Made by a program: the position numbers and the translations under genes | Part shown: positions 7,700-15,535 of the stretch, one piece after another | Numbering within the stretch: the first letter of the stretch is position 1 | Layout of the letters: every line of letters begins with the position of its first letter | The notes under the pieces: model-generated | Database searches by the model: none | Told to the model about the DNA's origin: nothing | What the model saw: only the letters and a program-made list of their open reading frames with translations | Source: Bacillota bacterium | GTDB taxonomy: Bacteria > Bacillota > Sulfobacillia > DUSP01 > JBFMCS01 | DNA length: 36,402 nucleotides | Assembly (NCBI GenBank): GCA_040754315.1 | Contig: JBFMCS010000039.1 | Span: 1-36,402, forward strand | Direction: 5' to 3'

Positions 7700-7725
7700 A
7701 ACCCCGTAAGAAGGGGAATTTTCTT
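7700..7725 (+). promoter_or_regulatory. Leader hairpin with T-rich tract (weak terminator or attenuator)
   Basis: CCCC-GTAAGAA-GGGG followed by AATTTTCTTTTT lies between pucR and the first M29-fold gene. The stem is only 4 bp, so it is weak, but the T-rich tract resembles an intrinsic terminator of pucR or an attenuator for the downstream genes. Nothing else is recognised in 7621-7744 apart from the ribosome site GGGAGG. Confidence 0.35.
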
Positions 7726-7744
7726 TTTCGCGGGAGGGATTCAC

Positions 7745-8788
7745 ATGCCGGTCAGACAGGATCTTGAACTAGCCAGTGCGGCCTACAAGATAGTGCGGGA
7801 AATGGTGAAGGTGAAGCCAGGGGAAAGCGTCTTGGTCACCATCGACTCCGTTAACGACTGGCGGGTTGCCGAGGAGACGGCCAAGGCGGCCGAGGCTGTA
7901 GGTGCCAAGGTTATGGTCGCGTGGCATTCCACGCCTGATGGCTACGGGAAGGTCGCCGATCCCAGGCTCCCGGAGGGTCTCAAGGCAGCCATACCTGCCA
8001 CAGACGCCTGGATTGAGTTCAACAACCAGTGGCTTCTATACTCATCCCCCTGGGAGATTGCCATGGCTAACGGCAGGACCAGGAACCTCTTCCTCGGGGG
8101 CCTGGATGTGGACAGGGTTGTCCGGTGCATAGGGAAGGTAGAGATGAGGGCTCAGACAGCTTTTCAGAACAGGATCGTAGAGATGACCCGGAGCGCCAAG
8201 TCCATGAGAATTACCAATCCTGCCGGGACGGACATCAGGTTCCAGAACGATGGGAACCGGCCCATCACCAATGAGCTTACAGCGGAAACCCCCGGACCTC
8301 ACTTTCTCATAGGCCAGATAGGGTGGGCACCAGTGGAGCCTACCATCAACGGCCAGATCGTGTTCGACGGTTCCTTCTCGGGCGGGGGAGAGGCGGACCT
8401 GGGCATCCTGGCGAATCCCATCACCTTGCTGGTCGAAGAGGGCAGAATTGTAGAGATAAATGGGAAGGACGAGGCCAAGACCCTCAGGGCCTGGCTGGAT
8501 AGGCTGAACGACCCCAGGATGCTCAACATAGCCCATGTGTGTTACGGCTTCAACCCCGGCGCCAAGCTGACGGGCCTCTGCACAGAGGATGAGAGGGTTT
8601 GGGGAAGCACCGAGTGGGGCTTAGGCTACCAGGGGCCCATGTTCGAGGGAGGCTTTGGTGAGGCTGCTTCGCACGCCGATGGAATATGTCTCAACTCCTC
8701 TGTGTGGCTGGATGGGGGGATCATCATGGATGAGGGTAAGCTCGTGCACCCGGAACTGGCTGAACTAGCCAAGGCCTGCGGGAGGTAA
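7745..8788 (+). CDS. M29-fold protein with NicX-like metal site, paralogue 1
   Basis: A 347-residue protein of the M29 aminopeptidase superfamily, starting at ATG 7745 with GGGAGG before it. By eye-alignment with the small M29 protein encoded next to it, the five dinuclear metal ligands are not kept: the first Glu is Gln191 (IGQIGWAPVE), the second Glu is His264 (IAHVCYGF), the next His is Glu290 (GSTEWGLG), while His310 and Asp312 (SHADGI) remain. His...HisxAsp is the mononuclear iron triad described for NicX, the 2,5-dihydroxypyridine 5,6-dioxygenase of nicotinate degradation, which has this fold. A ring-opening metalloenzyme is therefore more likely than a peptidase, but the substrate is unknown. 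Two close paralogues lie downstream. Databases would probably label it aminopeptidase. Confidence 0.8.
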   Translation: MPVRQDLELASAAYKIVREMVKVKPGESVLVTIDSVNDWRVAEETAKAAEAVGAKVMVAWHSTPDGYGKVADPRLPEGLKAAIPATDAWIEFNNQWLLYSSPWEIAMANGRTRNLFLGGLDVDRVVRCIGKVEMRAQTAFQNRIVEMTRSAKSMRITNPAGTDIRFQNDGNRPITNELTAETPGPHFLIGQIGWAPVEPTINGQIVFDGSFSGGGEADLGILANPITLLVEEGRIVEINGKDEAKTLRAWLDRLNDPRMLNIAHVCYGFNPGAKLTGLCTEDERVWGSTEWGLGYQGPMFEGGFGEAASHADGICLNSSVWLDGGIIMDEGKLVHPELAELAKACGR

Positions 8789-8793
8789 TCCCT

Positions 8794-9750
8794 GTGGAGA
8801 AGGACTTGCTGGAAACGGCCCGTACCGTAGTGACAACCTGCCTTGACGTGCGCCCCGGTGAGCACGTGATGGTAATCACGGACAGCAAAACCGAGGATAT
8901 TGGGCAATCCCTGTGGCTTTCGGTTCAGGAGATCACGGACAAGGCCGTCCTGTGCCATATCATGCCGGGGCGGATCCACGGGGAGGAACCCCCAGCCCAC
9001 ATCGGGGCGGCCCTGGAGGCTTCCGGCGTGGCAATCATGGCGACCAGCAAGTCCCTTTCCCACACTGAGGCGAGGAAGAGAGCCTGCTCCAAAGGAGCCA
9101 GGATTGTCTCCTTGCCTGGCATACTCAAGGACTCCTTTCTCAGGATCTCAGGGGTGGACTACCTGGCAATGGCCGAGTTCACCGCTCGTGTAGGCTCTAT
9201 CCTGGATGCCGGGCATACCGCAAGGATTATAGGGGAACAAGGAGAGGTCCTCTCCATGGGCATAGGGGGCAGGAGATCCGTTCTTGATACCGGGATCTAC
9301 CACGGGCCGGGGGATTTCGGAAACCTTCCTGCGGGAGAGGCCTACCTTGCCCCTGTTGAGGGAAGCGCCAATGGCATCATCACAGTAGACGGTAGTATTG
9401 CAGGGGTTGGGCTCCTGGAGACACCGGTGCAACTGGAGGTACGTGACGGGATGGTCAAGAGCATTCAAGGGGGTGAAGCCGCGGCGAGACTGGAGGAGTT
9501 ACTTGGTCCAGTGGGACAACTGGGAAAGAACCTGGCTGAACTGGGCGTGGGAACGAACAGTGCCGCCATGCTCACGGGATTGGCCTTGGAGGATGAGAAG
9601 GTGGCAGGTACCATCCACGTTGCGCTGGGGGCGAATGCCACCTTCGGCGGGAGGATTCAGGTTCCAATCCACCTGGATCTCGTAGTCAGGAGGCCAACGC
9701 TTCTTATCGACGAGAAGCCGCTGCTGGACAGGGGGCGGCTCATGGAATAG
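8794..9750 (+). CDS. M29-family aminopeptidase-like protein with full metal-ligand set
   Basis: A 318-residue protein starting at GTG 8794; its GGAGGT site lies in the last codons of the previous gene, so the two are translationally coupled. It is shorter than classical aminopeptidase T (about 410), but the ligands expected for a dinuclear M29 centre are all visible: E182 (AGEAYLAPVE), E249 (LAELGVGTN), H275 (TIHVALGAN), and H293/D295 (IHLDLV). It is thus the one member of the four-gene family here that could be a real metallohydrolase. It is embedded in a transport and heterocycle-type cluster, so the substrate may be an amide of a ring-opened product rather than a peptide. That role is inference. 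Confidence 0.8.
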   Translation: MEKDLLETARTVVTTCLDVRPGEHVMVITDSKTEDIGQSLWLSVQEITDKAVLCHIMPGRIHGEEPPAHIGAALEASGVAIMATSKSLSHTEARKRACSKGARIVSLPGILKDSFLRISGVDYLAMAEFTARVGSILDAGHTARIIGEQGEVLSMGIGGRRSVLDTGIYHGPGDFGNLPAGEAYLAPVEGSANGIITVDGSIAGVGLLETPVQLEVRDGMVKSIQGGEAAARLEELLGPVGQLGKNLAELGVGTNSAAMLTGLALEDEKVAGTIHVALGANATFGGRIQVPIHLDLVVRRPTLLIDEKPLLDRGRLME

Positions 9751-9819
9751 GGTCGCGAGAGCCGCAGGGGGCCACTGGCCCGGTCTACACCAAACTCTTT
9801 GTTGGAGGGAGTGAGTGAT

Positions 9820-11139
9820 ATGGCAACTCAGGAACTCAAGAGCCAGATGGTTGACATCCACGGCGACCATGCCGTCACACCGGTAACGCCTGGGGAAAGA
9901 AGGAGTACCCTCGACGTGGCGCTGGTAGCAGCAGGCTTCTGCATATGCATGTCGGGATTGTTCACCGGGGCCGCCATGGCTGCGGGGTTGGACGTAAGGC
10001 AGGCTGTCTTCGCCACCATCATCGGCAATCTTATCTTGGCGGTGTACGGGGGGCTGGTGGGAGCCGCGGGCGCCAGGGAGGGAGTGGGCACCGCCATGCT
10101 CTCCAGGCACTCGTTCGGGCGGAAGGGCTCCATGGTGATCGGGGCTGTTCTTGCCATCACGATGCTAGGCTGGTACTCCGTGCAGGTCGGGTTCTTCGGG
10201 ATGACCATCAATGCCATGTTCTCCAACGGGGGCTTCATCACTGCGCCAAAGGTTGCAGCCCTCTGGGGAGGCATTCTCATGATGATCACGGCTTACTACG
10301 GGTATAAAGGGCTGAGTGCTCTAAGCAAGTTAGCCATACCCGCCATCCTCGTAACCGCGATAATCGGCATAATCGCCGCAGTCAGGGCATCAGGCGGCTG
10401 GTCCCCTCTTTTCGCTTTCATTCCTCCTTCGCCAATGTCTTTGAGTGCGGGTGTTGTTCTAGCTGTGGGTTCCTTCGCTGCAGGGGCATCGGCACAGGCT
10501 GATATAACCCGTTACGCCAAGTCTTCTTCGGCTGCCTGGATTGCCACGATATGCGGTTTCGTGGTGGCAAACACCTTTGTCATAGTCGCGGGCACTATAA
10601 CCAGCCTCGCCACGGGCTCAGGGGACCTGCCCTCAGCCATGCTGGCCTTGGGCCTCGGGTTCCCGGCACTGGTCGTCTTGATAGCCGGGCAGTGGACAAC
10701 CAATGACAACAACCTGTACACCTCGTCACTGGGCCTGTCCAACATATTCAAGGCGAAGAAATCCAGGATCGTTCTGCTCTGCGGCACCATAGCCACCCTC
10801 ATTGGTGTGGCCGGGCTGGCCGATTACTTCGTGTCCTGGCTGATCCTCCTGGGAGTGACCATTCCGCCCATGGCAGGAATAATCATCGTTGACTACTGGG
10901 TGGTCAAGAAGGGGGCCTACCGCTACGGCCCTGGGACCCAGTATGCGGATGTGTACTGGCCTGCCTTCGTCGCCTGGATACTGGCATCGATCATCGGCTA
11001 CTACGCCCAGGTGGGAATCCCCTCTCTCACCAGCCTATTACTTGGAGCCGCGTTCTACCTGGGCATACATTACGCTGCCAGCGCGCTCAGGATCAGCGGT
11101 TCCACTGGAACCACGACGGAGGACGAGACGGGCTTCTGA
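9820..11139 (+). CDS. NCS1-family permease, cytosine permease (CodB)-like
   Basis: About 12 hydrophobic segments in 439 residues. Family marks are the opening GFCICMSGLFTGAAMAAG segment, AGASAQADITRYAKS in the middle, and AGQWTTNDNNLYTSSLGLSN. NCS1 carriers import nucleobases, allantoin, hydantoins and related heterocycles with H+ or Na+. ATG 9820 is chosen over an upstream start because GGAGG lies 11 bases before it and the family N-terminus is short and polar. It lies between M29-fold genes in the same direction, so it most likely imports the compound they process. A second NCS1 gene (18375-19700) in the converging operon is clearly related but diverged. Confidence 0.9.
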   Translation: MATQELKSQMVDIHGDHAVTPVTPGERRSTLDVALVAAGFCICMSGLFTGAAMAAGLDVRQAVFATIIGNLILAVYGGLVGAAGAREGVGTAMLSRHSFGRKGSMVIGAVLAITMLGWYSVQVGFFGMTINAMFSNGGFITAPKVAALWGGILMMITAYYGYKGLSALSKLAIPAILVTAIIGIIAAVRASGGWSPLFAFIPPSPMSLSAGVVLAVGSFAAGASAQADITRYAKSSSAAWIATICGFVVANTFVIVAGTITSLATGSGDLPSAMLALGLGFPALVVLIAGQWTTNDNNLYTSSLGLSNIFKAKKSRIVLLCGTIATLIGVAGLADYFVSWLILLGVTIPPMAGIIIVDYWVVKKGAYRYGPGTQYADVYWPAFVAWILASIIGYYAQVGIPSLTSLLLGAAFYLGIHYAASALRISGSTGTTTEDETGF

Positions 11140-11172
11140 GCCAGGCTAAACTCTTTGAAGGGAGGTCTTATC

Positions 11173-12222
11173 TTGCCTTCACGCCTAGATCTGGAACTCA
11201 GCACCGCCGCCCACAAGCTCATCCGGGATCAGATCAAAGTGAGCCCTGGAGAGAGCGTCCTGATCACCACTGATTCCATCAGCGACTTCCGGGTGGCGGA
11301 GGAGATCGCCAAGGCTGCGGAAAGCGCGGGGGGTAAGGTCATGCTGGCATGGCACTCGACCCCGGAGGGCTATGGCCAGGTGACCGAGGCCTACCTACCG
11401 GAACCGTTAATAACATGTATTCCCAACACGGATGTGTGGATCGAGCTGAACAGCCAGTGGCTCCTCTACTCCACCCCCTGGAACAAGGCGGTGACCAATG
11501 GCAGAACCCGCCAGGTCATGCTGGGCGGCCTGTCCGTGGACCAGCTGGTACGGTGTATAGGCAAGATTGACATTCGGGCCCAGAAGGAATTCCAGGACAA
11601 GGTCGTGGCGCTCACCAGGGAAGCCAGGAGAATGAGACTCACAAATGACGCTGGCACTGATGTGGTTTTTGAGAACGACCCGAAAAGGCCCATCACCAAC
11701 GAGATCATGTATGACACGCCGGGCGGGCACTTCCTCCTGGGACAGATCGGCTGGGCCCCCTTGGAGTCCACCATCAACGGACGGATCGCCTTCGACGGGG
11801 CCATATCCGGCGGTGGGGAGGCGGAGCTGGGGGTGCTTGACGAGGTCATAACATACGTGGTGGAAGAGGGAACCATCAGGGACATTCGTGGTGGAGCCAA
11901 GGCAAACCTCATCAAGAGATGGTTTGAGAAGCTGGCCGATCCCAACATGTATATTGCGGCCCATGTGTGTTATGGTTTTAACCCCGGGGCTAGGCTGGAG
12001 GGAACCACCACCGAGGATGAGAGGGTCTGGGGCAGCACGGAGTGGGGCTTCGGGTACCAGGGCCCCATGTACTCCGGGGGTGCTGCCCGGGAGGCCATAA
12101 GCCACATTGACGGTGTCTGTCTTGACTGCTCCGTCTGGCTTGATGAAAGGCAACTCTTGGACCGGGGACGGGTTGTGTGGCCCGAGGTCGCGGAGCTTGC
12201 CAGGCGACTTGGGAGAGGATGA
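11173..12222 (+). CDS. M29-fold protein with NicX-like metal site, paralogue 2
   Basis: A 349-residue paralogue of the protein at 7745-8788, alike along its whole length. TTG 11173 is chosen because AGGGAGG (11159-11165) precedes it and the product then begins MPSRLDLEL, parallel to MPVRQDLEL and MPRCFGLEM in the other copies. The substitutions are the same: Gln in LGQIGWAPLE, His264 (AAHVCYGFNP), Glu in GSTEWGFG, His311 and Asp313 (SHIDGV). A NicX-like mononuclear metal centre is inferred. The gene follows the NCS1 permease by 33 bases. Retention of two or more near-equal paralogues suggests different ring substrates or hetero-oligomers. Confidence 0.8.
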   Translation: MPSRLDLELSTAAHKLIRDQIKVSPGESVLITTDSISDFRVAEEIAKAAESAGGKVMLAWHSTPEGYGQVTEAYLPEPLITCIPNTDVWIELNSQWLLYSTPWNKAVTNGRTRQVMLGGLSVDQLVRCIGKIDIRAQKEFQDKVVALTREARRMRLTNDAGTDVVFENDPKRPITNEIMYDTPGGHFLLGQIGWAPLESTINGRIAFDGAISGGGEAELGVLDEVITYVVEEGTIRDIRGGAKANLIKRWFEKLADPNMYIAAHVCYGFNPGARLEGTTTEDERVWGSTEWGFGYQGPMYSGGAAREAISHIDGVCLDCSVWLDERQLLDRGRVVWPEVAELARRLGRG

Positions 12223-12243
12223 GAACGGGTGGGAGGCGTGAAC

Positions 12244-13287
12244 GTGCCCCGTTGTTTCGGGCTTGAGATGGCTCGCTGCGGTTGGACCATAGCAGAGCAC
12301 CTGGCCTGTGTGAAGCGGGGAGAGAACCTGCTCATAACTGTGGACTCGGCGGGTGACTTCCAGGTTGCCGAGGAGGTGGCAAAGGCCGCTGAGAGCCTGG
12401 GCGCCAAGGTGTGCCTGGCGTGGCACTCGACTCCTGGTGGGTTCGGCAAGGTGGCGGATAACGGCCTGCCCAGTGCCGTGAAGGGTGCTATCCGGGATAC
12501 TGACGTGTGGGTAGAGCTGAATGACCAGTGGCTGATGTTCTCAACCTCATGGGAATGGGCCATGGGAAACGGGCGCACAAGGTACCTTTTCATGGGGGGT
12601 CTCAGGACTGACCAGGTGGTTCGCTGCCTGTCTCGCTTGGATGTCCCTCTGCAGAGGGGTTTCCAGGACGCGCTGGTAAAGAGGATCCGCGGGGCGAAGA
12701 CCATGCGATTTACCACCCCTCGAGGGACGGATGTCACGTTCAGGAATGATCCATACAGGCCTGTCGCCAACGAGGTATCGGCAGACACTCCCGGCCCGCA
12801 TTACCTCATTGGTCAGATAGGCTGGGCCCCCGAGGAGTCCAGCATCAATGGCAAGGTAGTGTTGGACTGTTCGTTCTACGGAGGGGGCGAGGCTGACCTG
12901 GGGTTACTGAAGGAGCCTGTCGAGCTCGTCATTGACAAGGGGAACATTACCAAGGTTCGCGGAGGCGAGGAGGCAGGGTTCATCACAGAATGGCTGAGGA
13001 GCTTCGGGGATGGCGGGATGTACACCGTTGCCCACGTCTCCTTCGGCTTCCTGCCCCATGCGAAGCCCAGCGGGGTCTGTACCGAAGACGAGCGCACGTG
13101 GGGAATAAACATGTGGGGTTTTGGCTACCAGGGGCCCATGTATTCGGGAGGGGAACCTAGGGTTGCCGCAACCCACGCCGACGGTATAGGCTTGGATACC
13201 TCAGTCTGGATGGACGGGGAAATGATAATGCGAGAGGGCGTCATGGTAGATCCCGAGCTGGCCGAGATGGAGAGGCGCCTGCGCTGA
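12244..13287 (+). CDS. M29-fold protein with NicX-like metal site, paralogue 3
   Basis: The third large paralogue, 347 residues. Of several in-frame GTG codons, 12244 is preferred because GGGAGG (12231-12236) is 7 bases upstream and the product begins MPRC, matching the other copies. It keeps the proposed triad His264 (VAHVSFGF), His311 and Asp313 (THADGI), and has Gln in IGQIGWAPEE. The position that is Glu in the other two copies is Met (INMWGFG), so it has drifted furthest from the M29 dinuclear site. This also argues that the Glu is not needed for metal binding. It is the last intact gene of the plus-strand cluster; a GC-rich hairpin follows. Confidence 0.8.
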   Translation: MPRCFGLEMARCGWTIAEHLACVKRGENLLITVDSAGDFQVAEEVAKAAESLGAKVCLAWHSTPGGFGKVADNGLPSAVKGAIRDTDVWVELNDQWLMFSTSWEWAMGNGRTRYLFMGGLRTDQVVRCLSRLDVPLQRGFQDALVKRIRGAKTMRFTTPRGTDVTFRNDPYRPVANEVSADTPGPHYLIGQIGWAPEESSINGKVVLDCSFYGGGEADLGLLKEPVELVIDKGNITKVRGGEEAGFITEWLRSFGDGGMYTVAHVSFGFLPHAKPSGVCTEDERTWGINMWGFGYQGPMYSGGEPRVAATHADGIGLDTSVWMDGEMIMREGVMVDPELAEMERRLR

Positions 13288-13304
13288 ATGACAAAGATTG
13301 CCTT

Positions 13305-13331
13305 GGGAGGCCCGGCTTCGCAGGGCCTCCC
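13305..13331 (+). terminator. Terminator-like hairpin ending the M29/NCS1 cluster
   Basis: A perfect 9-bp stem GGGAGGCCC / GGGCCTCCC with loop GGCTTCGCA starts 17 bases after the last M29-fold gene. Only TT follows directly, so termination by the hairpin alone is uncertain, but its position fits the end of the operon. Confidence 0.6.
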
Positions 13332-13392
13332 TTCAAGGATCGCGTTCCTGAACCGTCTAGAGGCCGCCGGCAAAGCAGGGCGGCCAATCGGC

Positions 13393-13620
13393 CTCTTCAA
13401 GTTCCAGCGCAACACACAAGCTCAAGCAGGTGATCGAGGGGATCAGGAAAACTCAACCCCGTCGAGATCGCTATCCGCTACTCTGATACCTGCTGAGTGG
13501 CATTTCCTCTGACCTGGTGGACTGGGCAAACAGTCTTAAGATCCCGGTAGGCCTCGCTCCGGAGGCATGGATTTCTCCGCGCCCGAGGAGGTCCTTGCCC
13601 GCAAAACCGAGAAGGCCAGG
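13393..13620 (+). pseudogene. Decayed fragment of a second pucR-like gene
   Basis: This stretch aligns at DNA level with 6160-6390 of the intact pucR. Shared runs include CTTAAGATCCCGGTA and GACCTGGT. In translation GISSDLVDWANSLKIPV mirrors GISTDLVDKADSLKIPV of the intact protein. The reading frame is broken by small indels and stops, and neither the N-terminus nor the GGDEF-like and HTH domains are found. It marks a former second regulator gene, or a partial duplication, at the end of the plus-strand cluster. Confidence 0.8.
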
Positions 13621-13934
13621 GATGAGATGGCAAGAGCCCCAAAGAACGGGCTTCATCCCAGAAACCGCGCCTTCGGTGCAATTGGGCCTGGGAGGCGTTG
13701 ATTGAGGCGTTCCTGCGATCACGCCCGGTGGCACGGGTGGCGGTCTACCCATTGGGCTATCTCTAGATGGGGGTATGATGTGAGGAGCCCCCAGCCTCGC
13801 GGCATGGCGCCCCGGCCATGCAAGGAAATGGACGATTGTGGCCTCCCTCCGTTCTGAAGCCATTGACACCGGGATCCATCTGGTCTAGGCCTCGTAATGG
13901 CGGCCTTCTCCCATGGAGCCCCCTGGTGATGGCG
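13621..13934. other. Gene-free gap between converging clusters
   Basis: No reading frame here has a convincing ribosome site or a recognisable motif, and the longest frames run antisense to the pucR remnant. It may be further decayed regulator or operon sequence, but I could not align it by eye to anything else in the window. Confidence 0.5.
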
Positions 13935-15530
13935 CTACCCGCATTCTCTTACTGCAGGCGGGGGGGCCCCCCCGCCCCTTAGGCGTTTCAGGTTCCCCGC
14001 TGCCTTGACCCGTATGCGTGTGGCATTTCCAGGCAGATAGGCCAAGGGCACGTCATCCACCTCTACTATCTCCACGGTGCCAGGATCGGCCCCCGCTTTG
14101 ACTGCCTCGTCTATCGCCATCCCCTTAGCCTGCTCCAGGGTCTCCTCGCGGCTCAGCTTCTCAAGGGAGAAGACCCGCTCGATCTGGCCGCTCACCTGGG
14201 CTATGGCTGCTCCAATGGCGTTAGCCACCTCGAAGTGGTCCGGCCGTATGACATCTGAGGCGCCCTCAAGCTTATCCGGCACGAGAATGCTGCCGCCGCC
14301 CACCACCACAACAGGCACGTCGCCCGCGCTGGTCTTCATCCGGTCTATGACATCCTCCACCATGACGACCATGCGCCGGTGAGCCTCCCGGACGAACTGT
14401 CTTTCAAATCCCCCCAGGAGCCCCGGATCGCCCAGGGAAAAGAGGCCAAGGGACACGGCGATGTCGGTGGACGTGAGGCTCTTGCCCCCGAAGACGATGG
14501 CCTCCTGCTCCAGGCGGTAGCCCACGCTGTCAGGCCCAATGGTGACGCCTCCCTCACCGCGCCTCACTATGCTGCCGCCACCCAGGCCCATGGAGATGAG
14601 GTCCGGCATGCGGAAGTTGGTGCGCACGCCTCCTATCTCAACGGCAACGGAGGATTCCCTCGGGAACATGTTAGACAGCACGCCCACATCGGTGGTGGTG
14701 CCGCCCACATCAACCACCAGGGCGTCCCTGAGACCCGAGAGGAAGGCGGCCCCCCGTATACTGTTGGTAGGCCCCGAGGCGATGGTGAGGATGGGGTAGC
14801 GCACGGCGTAGTCAACGGACATGAGTGTGCCGTCATTTTGGCCAAAATAGGCTTTGGCTTCAATCCTGCGTTCTTTGAGGGCATCGCTGAAGGCCCCGGC
14901 AACGTTCTTGGCCAGGTTGACCACAGCTGCGTTCAACACGGTGGCGTTTTCCCTCTCCAGAAGCCCGATACTGGCTATCTCATGGGAGAGCGACACGGGG
15001 ACATGGCCCATCTGCTCCCTGACTATCTCGGCGGCCCTCAGCTCGTCCTCCGGGTTCACGGGAGAGAATACGGAACAGATGGCCACAGCATCCACCTTCC
15101 CCGCGAGGTCATGCGCGGTCTGGCTGATGGCCGCCTCAGCCAGGGGCGCGATCCTCCGCCCGTCATACTCGTGCCCGCCGTCGAATACGTAGCACAGGCC
15201 GCCCATGGCCTGCTTGAGATCCTCAGGCCATCCCGCCAGGGGCTTTATGGCTAGCGTAGCAGGGGCGCCGATCCTCATCACCGCTACCTTGGAGAGCCTC
15301 TTCCTCTCGACAATGGCGTTGGTGCAGTGGGTTGTGCCAAGCATGGCGTAGTGTATCAGTGAACTGTCCACCCGAGACTCATCCAGCACCTTGCTGAGCA
15401 CCCCTACGATCCCCTTTGTGATGTCGCTGGTGGTAGGTGTCTTAGCCTTGGCCACAGGGCGATTCTCATCGTCCAGGATGACCGCGTCAGTATTGGTGCC
15501 CCCCACGTCGATGCCCAGACGGTAAGCCAT
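13935..15530 (-). CDS. Hydantoinase/oxoprolinase family protein (HyuA-like)
   Basis: A 531-residue member of the HyuA family of ATP-dependent amidohydrolases (5-oxoprolinase, N-methylhydantoinase, related carboxylases). ASKHA-type nucleotide motifs are visible: GIDVGGTNTDAVILD at the N-terminus, VVDVGGTTTDVGVL near the middle and VVVVGGGSILVPDKL near the C-terminus. The ATG at 15530 is preceded by GGGAGGTGAGGG, better than the GTG three codons upstream. It lies 5 bases after the DUF917 gene; these two are a known genomic pair. No HyuB subunit is present, so this short type probably works with DUF917 instead. The last codons contain a perfect GC palindrome (13957-13976). The substrate is likely a cyclic amide or imide. 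Confidence 0.85.
   Translation of the reverse strand: MAYRLGIDVGGTNTDAVILDDENRPVAKAKTPTTSDITKGIVGVLSKVLDESRVDSSLIHYAMLGTTHCTNAIVERKRLSKVAVMRIGAPATLAIKPLAGWPEDLKQAMGGLCYVFDGGHEYDGRRIAPLAEAAISQTAHDLAGKVDAVAICSVFSPVNPEDELRAAEIVREQMGHVPVSLSHEIASIGLLERENATVLNAAVVNLAKNVAGAFSDALKERRIEAKAYFGQNDGTLMSVDYAVRYPILTIASGPTNSIRGAAFLSGLRDALVVDVGGTTTDVGVLSNMFPRESSVAVEIGGVRTNFRMPDLISMGLGGGSIVRRGEGGVTIGPDSVGYRLEQEAIVFGGKSLTSTDIAVSLGLFSLGDPGLLGGFERQFVREAHRRMVVMVEDVIDRMKTSAGDVPVVVVGGGSILVPDKLEGASDVIRPDHFEVANAIGAAIAQVSGQIERVFSLEKLSREETLEQAKGMAIDEAVKAGADPGTVEIVEVDDVPLAYLPGNATRIRVKAAGNLKRLRGGGAPPPAVRECG
13957..13976. repeat. Perfect 20-bp G/C palindrome at the hyuA 3' end
   Basis: GGCGGGGGGG followed directly by its reverse complement. 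It lies inside the last codons of the HyuA-like gene and encodes part of an otherwise non-conserved Gly/Pro/Ala tail. With no loop bases the hairpin must open its centre, but it could help end transcription. Runs of seven G and seven C are also prone to slippage or sequencing error; one base fewer would bring TAA into frame a few codons later. Confidence 0.7.
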
Positions 15531-15535
15531 GACCC

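Noticed and set aside
7745-8788. Plain leucyl aminopeptidase
   Set aside because: Three of the five expected metal ligands are replaced, so the usual label is not supported.
11407-12426. 339-codon minus-strand frame
   Set aside because: Antisense to two M29-fold genes with clear motifs; its translation is low-complexity and unlike any family.
13471-13869. 132-codon minus-strand frame
   Set aside because: It lies antisense to the pucR remnant, and its translation shows no family motif.
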